A stretch of 64,000 nucleotides of DNA, taken from Nakamurella endophytica. GTDB taxonomy: Bacteria > Actinomycetota > Actinomycetes > Mycobacteriales > Nakamurellaceae. A program made the translations under genes and the position numbers. The notes below the pieces were generated by a model. The model was not told where the DNA came from. It was given only the letters and a program-made list of their open reading frames with translations, and did no database searches. Location: NCBI RefSeq assembly GCF_014646215.1, contig NZ_BMNA01000003.1, positions 62,001-126,000 on the forward strand, read 5' to 3'. Position 1 is the stretch's first letter, and every line of letters begins with the position of its first letter. Below are positions 25,497 through 34,585 of the stretch, in pieces.

Positions 25497-27194
25497 ATGA
25501 ACCCGGAGGACCCCTCGGCACGTTCCGGCGACGACCAGGGCCGGCCGCCCAGCGGCCGGCCCGCCGCCGTTCCCCCGCCGCCCGGCGCACCGGGGACACC
25601 GGGGACACCGGGGACACCGGGGACACCGCCGAGCGGGTCGCCGGCCGCAGCCGCCACCGGGTCGCAGGCCGGACCTCGCACCGGATCGCAGGCCGGACCT
25701 CCGACCGGGGGGCTTGGCGGACCTCGTACCGGGGGGCAGTCGCGGGGAGCGGGCACGGACCGCCCGGCCGGCCACCCGCCGCAGCCCGGGACCGGGCGGA
25801 CGCCGCAGCCCGGCGGGTCCGGTGCACCCGGAGGTGGCTGGGGACACCGCGGTCCCGCCGGTTCCCAGCCCCGGCCGGCGGCCGATCCCCGGCAGCAGCA
25901 CTACCGACCCGACACCGCGGGGTACCGGCCACAGGGACAGCAGTACCGACCCGACACCGCGGAGTTCCGGCCCGAGGGACTGCAGTACCGGCCGGACCCG
26001 CGCGCCCAGCAGCCTTGGCCCCGCCCGCAGGACCCGCAGTACCCGGGGGGCGCGCCCGCTCAGGGCCGGCCTCCGCGGTCCCAGGCCCAGGCCCAGGAGA
26101 CCGGACGTCCGGTCGCCGATCGCCGCCGGGACTCCGGCGACCGCCCGCGGACGGCGGCCGGCGACGCCACCCGGATGACGCTCGGCGCGGAGCTCCGCGA
26201 CGCCATCGGCCTGCGCACCGTGGCCCTGGTCGTCGGCGTGCTGCTCCTGCAGCTCGGGTTCATCCTGAGCTACGTCGGTGCCTTCCACGCCCCCACTCCG
26301 CACCGGGTGCCGGTGGCCGTCGTGGCACCGGCCCAGGCCGCACCGCAGCTCGTCGGGCAGCTCAACGGCCTGGCCGGCGACCCGCTGGACGCCAGCGCCG
26401 CACCGGACGAGGCCACCGCCCGGGCGCGGCTGGCCCGCGGCGACACCTCCGCGGTGCTGCTCTACGACGCGGGCGGCACCCGGGACACCCTGCTCGTCGC
26501 CTCCGGCGGCGGCGCGTCGGTGGTCACCGCGGTGCAGACGGTGGTGGAACGGGTGGATGCGGCCCAGCAGCGGACCGTCCAGGTGCAGGACGTCGTGCCG
26601 CTGCAGCCCGGCGACGCCCGCGGGCTCACCGGCTTCTACCTGGTCATCGGGTGGATCGTCGGCGGCTACCTCCTCGCGGCGCTGCTCGGCGTCGCCCGCG
26701 GCAGCCGGCCGGCCAACCTGCGCCGGGCGTGGTTCCGGCTCGGCGCGGTGGTGCCGTACGCCATCGCGTCCGGCATCGGCGGCGCGCTCGTGGTGGACAC
26801 CGCCCTGCACGCGCTCACCGGCCACTTCTGGGCGCTGGCCTGGGTCGGCGCGCTGGTCGTCGCGGCCGCGGCGACGGTGACCATGGCGTTCCAGATCCTG
26901 TTCGGCGTCATCGGTATCGGCGTCACCGTGCTGGTCTTCGTCGTGCTGGGCAACCCGAGTGCCGGCGGCGCCTACCAGTCGTCCGTGCTGCCGCCGTTCT
27001 GGCGGGCGCTGAGCCCGGTGCTGCCCAACGGCGCGGGGACCACGACCGTCCGGCAGCTCACCTACTTCGGGGGCGCCTCGGTGACCGGCCCGCTGCTCGT
27101 CCTCGCGGCCTGGGCGGTCGCCGGGGTGCTGCTCACCGTGGTGGCGGCCGTGCTGCGGGAACGCCGCGGCGGCGCCCGCACCGCCGTGCTCTGA
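25497..27194 (+). CDS. YhgE/DUF3533-like polytopic membrane protein with disordered N terminus
   Basis: The 565-residue protein begins with about 220 Pro/Gly/Gln/Arg-rich residues containing tandem repeats. A membrane helix follows (about 243-263, TVALVVGVLLLQLGFILSYVG). Next comes an extracytoplasmic domain of about 110 residues (VPVAVVAPAQAAPQLVGQLN to DVVPLQPGDARG), then about five C-terminal helices (385-555). One helix, an extracytoplasmic domain and a 5-6 helix bundle is the ABC-2/YhgE/SNG1 layout, linked to export or phage-receptor functions. There is no ATPase partner nearby. The N-terminal extension is unusual. It is 49 bases downstream of copy B and may be co-transcribed. Confidence 0.65.
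   Translation: MNPEDPSARSGDDQGRPPSGRPAAVPPPPGAPGTPGTPGTPGTPPSGSPAAAATGSQAGPRTGSQAGPPTGGLGGPRTGGQSRGAGTDRPAGHPPQPGTGRTPQPGGSGAPGGGWGHRGPAGSQPRPAADPRQQHYRPDTAGYRPQGQQYRPDTAEFRPEGLQYRPDPRAQQPWPRPQDPQYPGGAPAQGRPPRSQAQAQETGRPVADRRRDSGDRPRTAAGDATRMTLGAELRDAIGLRTVALVVGVLLLQLGFILSYVGAFHAPTPHRVPVAVVAPAQAAPQLVGQLNGLAGDPLDASAAPDEATARARLARGDTSAVLLYDAGGTRDTLLVASGGGASVVTAVQTVVERVDAAQQRTVQVQDVVPLQPGDARGLTGFYLVIGWIVGGYLLAALLGVARGSRPANLRRAWFRLGAVVPYAIASGIGGALVVDTALHALTGHFWALAWVGALVVAAAATVTMAFQILFGVIGIGVTVLVFVVLGNPSAGGAYQSSVLPPFWRALSPVLPNGAGTTTVRQLTYFGGASVTGPLLVLAAWAVAGVLLTVVAAVLRERRGGARTAVL
25589..25627 (+). repeat. 9-bp tandem repeat (accggggac), four copies
   Basis: In-frame array encoding Gly-Thr-Pro units in the disordered N terminus of the 25497 gene. 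A separate degenerate 42-base repeat follows at about 25899-26000, encoding QYRPDTAEFRPEGL-like units. Confidence 0.75.
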
Positions 27195-27248
27195 CCCGGC
27201 CGCCCACCCGGGCCTCGCGCCGACCGGCTGTGGATCCGCACAGAACCT

Positions 27249-27282
27249 CACACCGAGGCCGGGCTCGTTGTCGGACGGTGTG
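27249..27282. promoter_or_regulatory. spaced inverted repeat upstream of DeoR gene
   Basis: CACACCG at 27249-27255 and CGGTGTG at 27276-27282 form a 7-bp inverted repeat with a 20-base spacer. It lies about 50 bases before the regulator gene. It could be an autoregulatory site; the match is short. Confidence 0.25.
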
Positions 27283-27332
27283 CGATCCTGTCCGGGATGC
27301 CGCGTACCGGATGCGGCGCTCCGGAGGTGGCC

Positions 27333-28178
27333 GTGCTGGCACAGGTGCGGCAGGCCCGCATCCTGGAACAGGTCCGCCGTGCCGGCGGCGTCCGGGTCGC
27401 CGAACTCACGGCGCTGCTCGGCGTCTCGGACATGACGGTCCGCCGCGACCTGGACGTCCTGGACCGCAAGGGGCTGGTCACCAAGGTCCACGGCGGCGCG
27501 ACCGCGGTGGAGACCGCGAGCGCCGTGGAACCGGGTTTCGAGGTCAAGCGGGTCCGGGAACTGCTCGAGAAGGAGGCCATCGCGGCCAGGGCGGCGACCC
27601 TCGTCCGCCCCGGGATGGCCATCGGCATCACGGCGGGCACCACCACCTGGACCCTGGCCCGCCACCTGGCCGAGATCCCCGACCTGACGGTGGTCACCAA
27701 CTCCCTGAAGGTGGCCGACGTGCTCGAACAGCACTCCAGGTCCGACCTCACCGTCGTGCTCACCGGCGGGCTGCGGACGCCGTCGGACGGGCTGGTCGGG
27801 CCGATCGCCGTGCAGGCGATCCGGTCGCTGCGGGTCGACATGGTGATCATGGGGGTGCACGGGATGGACGAGCACGCCGGCCTCACCACGCCGAACCTCA
27901 TGGAGGCCGAGACCAACCGGGCGCTGGTGGAGTCCGCCCGGCGGCTGGTGGTCGTGGCCGACCACACGAAGTGGGGCGTCGTCGGGCTGGCGCAGATCGC
28001 GCCGCTGCGCGCGGTGTCCACGCTGCTGACCGACGAGGGACTGGACGAGCAGGCGGCCGCCGTGCTGGCCGACCAGGTCGGCGAGGTGGTCATCATCCCG
28101 ACGCCGGAGCCCCGGTCCGACCCGGCCGGCGCCGACCCGGACGCCGACCCCGCCACCTCCGGCGGGCGGGCGTCGTGA
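27333..28178 (+). CDS. DeoR family transcriptional regulator of galactose operon
   Basis: The 281-residue protein has the DeoR helix-turn-helix (RVAELTALLGVSDMTVRRDLDVLDRKG near 20-45). A C-terminal sugar-phosphate sensor domain contains GITAGTTTWTLAR near 98 and the C-terminal motif VVADHTKWGVVG near 205. Such regulators usually repress sugar operons until a phosphosugar binds. It is the first gene of the galT-galE-galK cluster. GTG at 27333 has GGAGG with a 5-base spacer and gives the usual family N terminus. An ATG at 27297, with a -10-like GATCCT 7 bases upstream, would add 12 residues and cannot be excluded. Confidence 0.9.
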   Translation: MLAQVRQARILEQVRRAGGVRVAELTALLGVSDMTVRRDLDVLDRKGLVTKVHGGATAVETASAVEPGFEVKRVRELLEKEAIAARAATLVRPGMAIGITAGTTTWTLARHLAEIPDLTVVTNSLKVADVLEQHSRSDLTVVLTGGLRTPSDGLVGPIAVQAIRSLRVDMVIMGVHGMDEHAGLTTPNLMEAETNRALVESARRLVVVADHTKWGVVGLAQIAPLRAVSTLLTDEGLDEQAAAVLADQVGEVVIIPTPEPRSDPAGADPDADPATSGGRAS

Positions 28179-28213
28179 CCCCGCCCCCGGCCGCCGCCGA
28201 CGCAGGAGCCCCC

Positions 28214-29497
28214 GTGACCGCCAGCCTCCGCTCTCCGGACCTGCACCGGCTGCCCGCCCGGCTCGCCGACGGCCGGGAGATCGTGTACTTCGACGAGACC
28301 GCCGACCCGGTCCGCGTGCTCGACGACCCCCGCGACCTGCCGGTCGTGGTGCCCGCGTCGCAGGCCCGGTACGACGCGTTGACCGGCGACTGGGTGGGGA
28401 TCGCCGGGCACCGGCAGACCCGCACGTACCACCCGCCGGCCGACGCCTGCCCGCTGTGCCCGTCGACCCCGGCCAACGCCAGCGAGATCCCGTCGCCCGA
28501 CTACGACGTGGTGGTCTTCGAGAACCGCTTCCCGTCGTTCGGCGGAGCCGGCGAACCGGTGCCGGCGGACCCGCAGGACCGCGGCTCGTTCGTCGCGGCG
28601 CCGGGCAACGGCCGCTGCGAGGTCGTCTGCTTCACCCCGGACCACACCGCCCTGTTCTCGCGGCTGCCGCCGCGGCGGGTGCGCACGGTGATCGAGGCCT
28701 GGGTGGACCGGACCGAGGCGCTGTCGGCGCAGCCGGGCATCGAGCAGGTGTTCTGCTTCGAGAACCGCGGCGCCGAGATCGGCGTGACGCTGGCCCACCC
28801 GCACGGCCAGATCTACGGCTACCCGTTCGTCACCCCGCGGACCTCGGCCATGCTGCGCACGGTCGCCGAGCACCGCCGCCGGACCGGCCGCAACCTGTTC
28901 GACGACGTGCTGGCCGGCGAGCTGGCCGACGGCTCCCGGGTGGTCGCCGGGAACCGGCACTGGGCGGCCTTCGTGCCGTTCGCCGCCCGCTGGCCGGTCG
29001 AGGTGCACCTGTACCCGCGCCGCCGGGTCCCGGACCTCGCGGCGCTCGACGACGCGGAGCGGGACGCGCTCGCCCTGCTGTACCTGGAGGTGCTGCGCCG
29101 CATGGAGGGCGTGTTCGCCGACACCCTGCCGGCCATCTCGGCCTGGCACCAGGCGCCGGTGCGGCAGGGCCGCGACGACTGGGGCCTGCACCTGGAGATC
29201 TTCTCGATCCGGCGGGCGGTCGGGAAGCTCAAGTACCTGGCCGGCTCCGAGTCGGCGATGGGCGCCTTCATCAACGACATCGCACCGGAGGCCGCCGCGG
29301 AGCGGCTGCGGCAGGTCGTCGTCCCGGCGCCCGAGGTCGACGGCGCGGACGTGGACGGCGCCGACTCGGGCGGCGCGGACGTGGGCGGCGCGGATGTGGG
29401 CGGCGCGGACGTGGGTGGCGGTGGACCGGACGGACCCGTGCGGGACGGGCAGGGCGGGCGGGCGGAGACCCCTCGCGACGAGGAGGAACGACGGTGA
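28214..29497 (+). CDS. galT: galactose-1-phosphate uridylyltransferase
   Basis: The 427-residue enzyme exchanges galactose-1-phosphate and UDP-glucose in the Leloir pathway. The active-site motif HPHGQIYGYPF is near residue 196, with the nucleophilic histidine in the second position pair. Zinc-site residues appear as CPLCPS near 77. Later conserved blocks include EVHLYPRR near 262 and GLHLEIFS near 325. The last 45 residues form a Gly/Ala/Asp/Val repeat tail not usual for GalT. GTG at 28214 has AGGAG with a 6-base spacer; a GTG at 28175 overlapping the regulator stop would add 13 residues. It overlaps galE by 4 bases. Confidence 0.94.
   Translation: MTASLRSPDLHRLPARLADGREIVYFDETADPVRVLDDPRDLPVVVPASQARYDALTGDWVGIAGHRQTRTYHPPADACPLCPSTPANASEIPSPDYDVVVFENRFPSFGGAGEPVPADPQDRGSFVAAPGNGRCEVVCFTPDHTALFSRLPPRRVRTVIEAWVDRTEALSAQPGIEQVFCFENRGAEIGVTLAHPHGQIYGYPFVTPRTSAMLRTVAEHRRRTGRNLFDDVLAGELADGSRVVAGNRHWAAFVPFAARWPVEVHLYPRRRVPDLAALDDAERDALALLYLEVLRRMEGVFADTLPAISAWHQAPVRQGRDDWGLHLEIFSIRRAVGKLKYLAGSESAMGAFINDIAPEAAAERLRQVVVPAPEVDGADVDGADSGGADVGGADVGGADVGGGGPDGPVRDGQGGRAETPRDEEERR
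29340..29430 (+). repeat. 15-bp repeat encoding Gly-Ala-Asp-Val-Gly units
   Basis: In-frame repeats (ggcgcggacgtgggc type) in the 3' end of galT. Confidence 0.7.
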
Positions 29498-30519
29498 AGA
29501 CCCTGGTGCTCGGCGGGGCCGGGTACATCGGCTCGGTGGTGACCCGGCTGCTGCTGCAGGAGGGCCACCAGGTGGTCGTCCTGGACGACTGCTCGACCGG
29601 CCACGAGGACGCCGTCGCCGACGGCGCCGAGCTGGTCCGCGAGGACATCGGCCGGACCGGCGACGTGCTGGCCCGCGGCGGTTTCGACGCGGTGCTGCAC
29701 TTCGCCGCCAAGTCGCTGGTCGGCGAGTCGGTGCAGCAGCCGGCGCTGTACTGGCACACCAACGTGATGGGCACCCGGGCGGTGCTCGACGCGGTGACCG
29801 AGCACCGGATCCCGCGGCTGGTGTTCTCGTCGACCGCCGCGGTGTACGGCGACCCGGACGAGGTCCCGATCCCGGAGACGGCGCCGACCCGGCCGACGAA
29901 CACCTACGGCGCCACCAAGCTGGCCGTCGACATGATGATCGGCAACGAGTGCACGGCCACCGGGCTCGCCGCCGTCTCGCTGCGGTACTTCAACGTCGCG
30001 GGCGCCGCGTGGGGCGCCGGCGAGCGGCACAGCACGGAGAGCCACCTGATTCCGATCGCGCTGGACGCCGCCGCCGGCCGGCGGGAGCGGCTGAGCATCT
30101 TCGGCGACGACTGGCCGACACCGGACGGCACGCCGATCCGTGACTACGTGCACGTCGCCGACCTGGCCAGGGCGCACGTGCTCGCGTTGACCGCCGCCGC
30201 GCCCGGGGAGCACCTGATCTGCAACCTGGGCAACGGCAGCGGCTACTCGGTGCGGCAGGTGATCGCCTGCATCGAGCAGGTCACCGGCCGGACCGTCCCG
30301 GTCGAGGTGGCACGGCGCCGCAGCGGCGACCCTGCCCGGCTGGTGGCCTCCGGCGACCGGGCCCGCGAGCGGCTGGGCTGGACGCCCGAGCGCGACCTGC
30401 GGGGGATGGTCGCCGACGCCTGGGCCTTCGCGCAGGACCGGGCGGCCAGTGCTCCTGCCACTGCGCCGGCCACCGCACCGGCCACCGCACCGGCCACTGC
30501 GCCGACCACTGCCCGGTGA
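29494..30519 (+). CDS. galE: UDP-glucose 4-epimerase
   Basis: The 341-residue extended SDR converts UDP-galactose and UDP-glucose. The NAD-binding motif GGAGYIG is near residue 7, the catalytic serine/threonine is in FSSTAAVYG near 114, and Tyr-x-x-x-Lys is in TYGATKLA near 139. Substrate-binding blocks RYFNVAGA and RDYVHVADLARAH are near 167 and 217. GTG at 29494 has an AGGAGG site and overlaps the galT stop. The last 25 residues are an Ala/Pro/Thr repeat tail. The galK gene follows with another GTGA overlap. Confidence 0.95.
   Translation: MKTLVLGGAGYIGSVVTRLLLQEGHQVVVLDDCSTGHEDAVADGAELVREDIGRTGDVLARGGFDAVLHFAAKSLVGESVQQPALYWHTNVMGTRAVLDAVTEHRIPRLVFSSTAAVYGDPDEVPIPETAPTRPTNTYGATKLAVDMMIGNECTATGLAAVSLRYFNVAGAAWGAGERHSTESHLIPIALDAAAGRRERLSIFGDDWPTPDGTPIRDYVHVADLARAHVLALTAAAPGEHLICNLGNGSGYSVRQVIACIEQVTGRTVPVEVARRRSGDPARLVASGDRARERLGWTPERDLRGMVADAWAFAQDRAASAPATAPATAPATAPATAPTTAR
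30450..30515 (+). repeat. 12-bp tandem repeat at 3' end of galE
   Basis: About five copies of gccaccgcaccg, encoding Ala-Thr-Ala-Pro units, directly before the galE stop. Confidence 0.8.
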
Positions 30520-31748
30520 CGGCCCCCGGATCGGCCACCGGATCGGCCGCGGGAGCGGCCGCCGACCCGGACGACCCGTCCTCCCGAGCGTCCGGGGGTG
30601 CGGTCCCGCGGGCCGCCGAGCTGTTCGGGCGCGTGCTGGGCGGCGCGCCGGACGCCGTGTTCAGCGCCCCGGGGCGGGTCAACCTGATCGGCGAGCACAC
30701 CGACTACAACCAGGGCCTGGTGCTGCCGTTCGCCATCGACGCACGGGCCCAGGTCGCGGTCCGGGCGCGGGACGACGGCCGGCTCCGCGTCGTCTCCGGC
30801 CAGCAGCCGGGCGAGACCGTCGAGGTCAATCTCGACGGCCTCGAGCCCGGCGCGGTCACCGGCTGGGCCGGCTACGTCGCCGGTGCCGCCTGGGCGCTGG
30901 CCGAGCGGGGCCACCGGGCGGCCGGCGCGGACCTCGCCCTGGACTCGACCGTGCCGGTCGGCGCCGGGCTGTCGTCGTCGGCGGCCGTCGAGTGCTCCAC
31001 CGCGCTGGCGCTGGCCACGCTGGCCGGCGACCGGCTGGCACCGGAGGAGCTCGCCCGGGTGGCGCAGCTCGACGAGAACCGGTTCGTCGGCGTGCCGTGC
31101 GGGTTGATGGACCAGATGGCCTCGTCCGCGAGCCGGGCCGGCACGGTGCTGTTCTTCGACGTCGGCGCGGACCGCACCGAGCACATCCCCTTCGACCCGG
31201 CCACCGCCGGGCTGGTCACCCTGCTCGTGGACACCCGGGCCCACCACTCGCTGGCCGACGGCCAGTACGCCCGCCGGCGGGCCACCTGCGAGGCGGCCGC
31301 GGAGACCCTCGGCGTGGACTCGCTGAGCCGCATCGCACCCGGCGAGCTGGACGCCGCGCTGGCCGGGCTCGGCGACGACGAGACCCGCCGCCGGGTCCGG
31401 CACGTGGTCACCGAGAACGAGCGGGTGCGCGCCGTCGTGGAGCTGCTGCGCACCGGCGCCGTCCGCGACATCGGCCCGGCGATGGTGGCCTCGCACGCGT
31501 CCCTGCGCGACGACTTCGAGGTCTCCTGCGCCGAGCTGGACGTCGCCGTCGACGCGGCCCTGGCCGCCGGCGCCGCCGGGGCGCGGATGACCGGCGGCGG
31601 CTTCGGCGGGTCCGTCATCGCGCTGGTCGACCGGGACCGGGTCGACGAGGTCGGCGCGGCCGTCACCGGGGCCTTCGCCCGGGCCGGCTTCACCGCGCCG
31701 GTCCTCCGGCTGGTCTCCCCGGCCGACGGCGCGGGCGCCGACGGCTGA
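30516..31748 (+). CDS. galK: galactokinase
   Basis: The 410-residue GHMP kinase phosphorylates galactose with ATP as the first Leloir step. Motif 1 (GRVNLIGEHTDYNQG) is near residue 53, motif 2 (PVGAGLSSSAAVE) near 147, and motif 3 (ARMTGGGFGGSVIAL) near 355. The N-terminal 30 residues are Ala/Gly/Ser-rich and absent from typical GalK. The GTG start overlaps the galE stop. The gene order regulator-galT-galE-galK is a complete galactose catabolic operon. It converges on xylB. Confidence 0.95.
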   Translation: MTAPGSATGSAAGAAADPDDPSSRASGGAVPRAAELFGRVLGGAPDAVFSAPGRVNLIGEHTDYNQGLVLPFAIDARAQVAVRARDDGRLRVVSGQQPGETVEVNLDGLEPGAVTGWAGYVAGAAWALAERGHRAAGADLALDSTVPVGAGLSSSAAVECSTALALATLAGDRLAPEELARVAQLDENRFVGVPCGLMDQMASSASRAGTVLFFDVGADRTEHIPFDPATAGLVTLLVDTRAHHSLADGQYARRRATCEAAAETLGVDSLSRIAPGELDAALAGLGDDETRRRVRHVVTENERVRAVVELLRTGAVRDIGPAMVASHASLRDDFEVSCAELDVAVDAALAAGAAGARMTGGGFGGSVIALVDRDRVDEVGAAVTGAFARAGFTAPVLRLVSPADGAGADG

Positions 31749-31806
31749 CCGGCCGGGGTGTCGCAGCGCGGGAGGTGCCGCCCGAGCGGCGCGGGCACCG
31801 CCCGGG

Positions 31807-33207
31807 TCACCAGCCGGCGGTGTCCTCGCGCAGCGCCGCGTACGCCTCGCGCACCTGCGGGGTGGGCTCGGCCTCGAACCGCTCGGCCGGGGCGGCCGGC
31901 CACTCGGGCGGCGTCGGGGCGCCGGACAGGGCCCAGGCCGCCTGCCGCGCGGCGCCCAGCGCGACGTACTCGCCGGGCTGCATGACCTCGACCGGCTGCC
32001 CGAACACCGCCGGGGCCAGCTGCTGCACCGCAGGGTTCCGCGAGGCGCCGCCGATGAGCAGGATCCGGGTCGGGGTGATCCCGAGCGCGTCGACCGCGTC
32101 GGCCAGCGAGCACAGCAGCGACTCGACCGCCGCCCGCGCCAGGTCCTCGCGGGTCACCGCGGACGTCAGGCCGCGGAACACGCCGGTGGCGTCCGGCCGG
32201 TTCGGGGTCCGCTCGCCGTCCAGGTAGGGCAGCAGCGTCAGCCCGCCGGCACCCGGCCGCCCGGCCAGCGCCAGCTCGGCGAACGTGGCGTGGTCCACGC
32301 CCAGGAGCCGCCCGACGACCCCGAGCACGCGGGAGGCGTTGACGGTGCAGACCAGCGGCAGGTAGCGGCCGGTGGCGTCGGCGAAACCGGACACCGAACC
32401 GGTCGGCTCCGCGGTGGGTGCGTCGGCGACGCAGAACGCCGTCCCGGACGTGCCGATCGACACCACGACGTCGCCGTCGCCGATCGACAGGCCCAGCGCC
32501 GCGGCCATGTTGTCGCCGGTGCCGGCGGACAGCGGCACCCCGGCCGGGGTGTGCGCCGCGACGGCGCCGGGCGCCACCAGGCGGGGCAGCTCGGGGGCGA
32601 CGTCCCGGTCCAGGGCCCACGCCGCCACGTCGGGCAGCCAGTCCCGGTGGGCCGGCGAGTAGTAGCCGGTCCCCGACGCGTCGCCGTGGTCGGTGGTCGG
32701 GGCGGACCCCGCGGCAGCACCGCCGGCCAGCTGCCAGGTCAGCCAGTCGTGCGGCAGTGCCACCGACGCGGTGCGCGCCGCCCGCTCGGGCTCGTTCTCC
32801 GCCATCCAGCGCAGCTTGGTGACCGTGAACGACGCGGCGGGCACGGAGCCGATCGTGTCGGCGCACCGTTGCGGACCACCCAGGTGGTCGACGACCGTCG
32901 CGATCTGCGGCGCCGACCGCAGGTCGTTCCACAGCAGCGCCGGCCGCACGACCTGACCGTCGGCGTCCAGCGCCACCATGCCGTGCTGCTGGCCGCCGAC
33001 GCCGATGGCCGACGCCCGCTCCAGCAACCCGGACCCGGCCGTCTGCAGCGCCGACCACCAGGCCTGCGGGTCGACCTCGGTACCGTTCGGATGCGGCGCC
33101 GAGGCCTCGTCGACCACGACGCCGTCGTCCGCCCGGACCAGCAGCACCTTCACCGACTGGGTCGAGGAGTCGATGCCGGCGACGAGAGTCTCGTTCACGG
33201 AAGTCAC
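31807..33207 (-). CDS. xylB: xylulokinase
   Basis: The 466-residue FGGY-type kinase phosphorylates D-xylulose. The phosphate motif GIDSSTQSVKV is near residue 10, GGQQHGMVALD near 68, the catalytic aspartate in LPHDWLTWQLAGG near 150, and the adenosine motif LIGGASRNPAVQQLAP near 395. It is the last gene of the leftward xylose locus, 57 bases after the ROK regulator gene. A GGGAGG ribosome site lies about 8 bases before the GTG. No xylose isomerase gene is in the window, so that step must be encoded elsewhere. Confidence 0.92.
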   Translation of the reverse strand: MTSVNETLVAGIDSSTQSVKVLLVRADDGVVVDEASAPHPNGTEVDPQAWWSALQTAGSGLLERASAIGVGGQQHGMVALDADGQVVRPALLWNDLRSAPQIATVVDHLGGPQRCADTIGSVPAASFTVTKLRWMAENEPERAARTASVALPHDWLTWQLAGGAAAGSAPTTDHGDASGTGYYSPAHRDWLPDVAAWALDRDVAPELPRLVAPGAVAAHTPAGVPLSAGTGDNMAAALGLSIGDGDVVVSIGTSGTAFCVADAPTAEPTGSVSGFADATGRYLPLVCTVNASRVLGVVGRLLGVDHATFAELALAGRPGAGGLTLLPYLDGERTPNRPDATGVFRGLTSAVTREDLARAAVESLLCSLADAVDALGITPTRILLIGGASRNPAVQQLAPAVFGQPVEVMQPGEYVALGAARQAAWALSGAPTPPEWPAAPAERFEAEPTPQVREAYAALREDTAGW

Positions 33208-33264
33208 CGGCCCATCCTCCCCCGCGGCGCGCCCGCGCCGCGAATCACCGTGCCCGCGCCGGCA

Positions 33265-34563
33265 TCACGCCACGGCCACCAGCGACGGGTCGCCGACGAG
33301 CAGGTCGATACCGGCGTGCGCGGCCCCGATGGCGGGCGCTTCGAAACCCAGCAGCGAGAACTCCAGCCGGCACGCCTGCGGTTCGGCGACGACCCGCGCG
33401 GCCATCTCGGCGGTGACCGCCGGCCGCAGCCACTCCTGCAGTTCGGCGAAGTAGCCGCCGAGGATGATCACCTCGGGATCGAGCACGTTGGCCAGCACGG
33501 ACGCCCCGATGCCGATCCACCGGCCGACGTCGGCCAGCGCGGCCAGCACGACCGGGTCGCCGCGCCCCGCGCGCTCGCGGATGGCGCCCAGCTGCTGGGC
33601 CATGTCCAGGCGCGGCAGCGCCTCGCCGGCCGTGACCCCGCCCGGCATGGCATTCCGTACCAGCGCCGCCAGCCCGACGACGGTCTCCCAGCAGCCCCGC
33701 CGCCCGCAGCCGCACACCGTGTCCGGCGGCCCGATCGGGATGTGCCCGACCTCGCCGGCGTACCCCATCCGGCCGCGGACGATGGTGCCGTCCAGCATGA
33801 CGCCGGCGCCGACCCCGATCTCGCCGACCAGGTACAGCAGGTTGTTGCTGCCCGCGGAGGCGCCGATCGCGTACTCGGCCATCGCGCCCAGGTTCGCGTC
33901 GTTGTCGACCGCCACCCTGGCCCTGGGCCAGCGCAGCCGGCCCATCAGCGCGTGCGCCATGTCCACCTGCCGCCAGTGCAGGTTCGGGGCGTACGACAGG
34001 ATGCCCGCGTCCTGGTCGATCATCCCCGGCACCGACAGGAACAGCGTCTCGATCTGCTCGGGATCGCACCCGGCATCGCGGATCAGGGCGCCGGCCAGCT
34101 CCGCGGCGCGGGCGATGCCCAGCGCCGGGCCCAGGTCGGCGAGCGGGATGGCCAGCCGGCGGCGGGCCAGGATCCGGCCGGTCAGGTCCGCGACGACCCC
34201 TTGCGCGTGGTCGACGTTGACCTCCAGGCCGACGCAGCGCACGACCGAGGTGTCGACCTCGACCATCCGGCCGGGCCGGCCGACGCCGCCCCGGTCGACC
34301 GCGCCCTCGGTGACCATCCGGCGCGCCGCCAGCTCGGTGACCAGTGCGGACACCGTGGCCTTGGTCAGCCCGGTGTCCTGCGCCAGCCGCGCCCGGGAGC
34401 GCGGCCCGCCGGCCAGCAGGCTGCGCATGAGCAGCCCGAGGTTCAGCCGGCGGACCGTGGCCTGGTCCGCGGGGGTGTCCGGCGCGGGACGGACGCCGGC
34501 CGTCCGCACGCCGGGCGCCGACGGTGTCGGACGCCCGGGCCGTCGTCGGGCCGGGGCGCTCAT
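33265..34563 (-). CDS. ROK family transcriptional regulator (XylR-like)
   Basis: The 432-residue protein starts with a 40-residue Pro/Arg-rich tail. A winged helix-turn-helix follows (SRARLAQDTGLTKATVSALVTELAAR near 55-80), then the sugar-binding ROK domain. The latter has VDNDANLGAMAEY near 215 and the zinc-site signature CGCGRRGCWET near 285. ROK repressors release DNA when a sugar binds. It lies between xylH and xylB on the same strand, so it is probably the xylose-responsive repressor of this locus. No operator could be confirmed. Confidence 0.9.
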   Translation of the reverse strand: MSAPARRRPGRPTPSAPGVRTAGVRPAPDTPADQATVRRLNLGLLMRSLLAGGPRSRARLAQDTGLTKATVSALVTELAARRMVTEGAVDRGGVGRPGRMVEVDTSVVRCVGLEVNVDHAQGVVADLTGRILARRRLAIPLADLGPALGIARAAELAGALIRDAGCDPEQIETLFLSVPGMIDQDAGILSYAPNLHWRQVDMAHALMGRLRWPRARVAVDNDANLGAMAEYAIGASAGSNNLLYLVGEIGVGAGVMLDGTIVRGRMGYAGEVGHIPIGPPDTVCGCGRRGCWETVVGLAALVRNAMPGGVTAGEALPRLDMAQQLGAIRERAGRGDPVVLAALADVGRWIGIGASVLANVLDPEVIILGGYFAELQEWLRPAVTAEMAARVVAEPQACRLEFSLLGFEAPAIGAAHAGIDLLVGDPSLVAVA

Positions 34564-34585
34564 CCCGCGAGGAGCTGCCGGCCGG

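Noticed and set aside
25392..27965. 857-codon minus-strand frame opposite the membrane protein and DeoR genes
   Set aside because: It is arginine/glycine/proline-rich with no recognisable domain, and the plus-strand genes fit known families.
31749..31806. Terminator between convergent galK and xylB
   Set aside because: Only a 6-bp inverted repeat with a 14-base loop was found, too weak to list.
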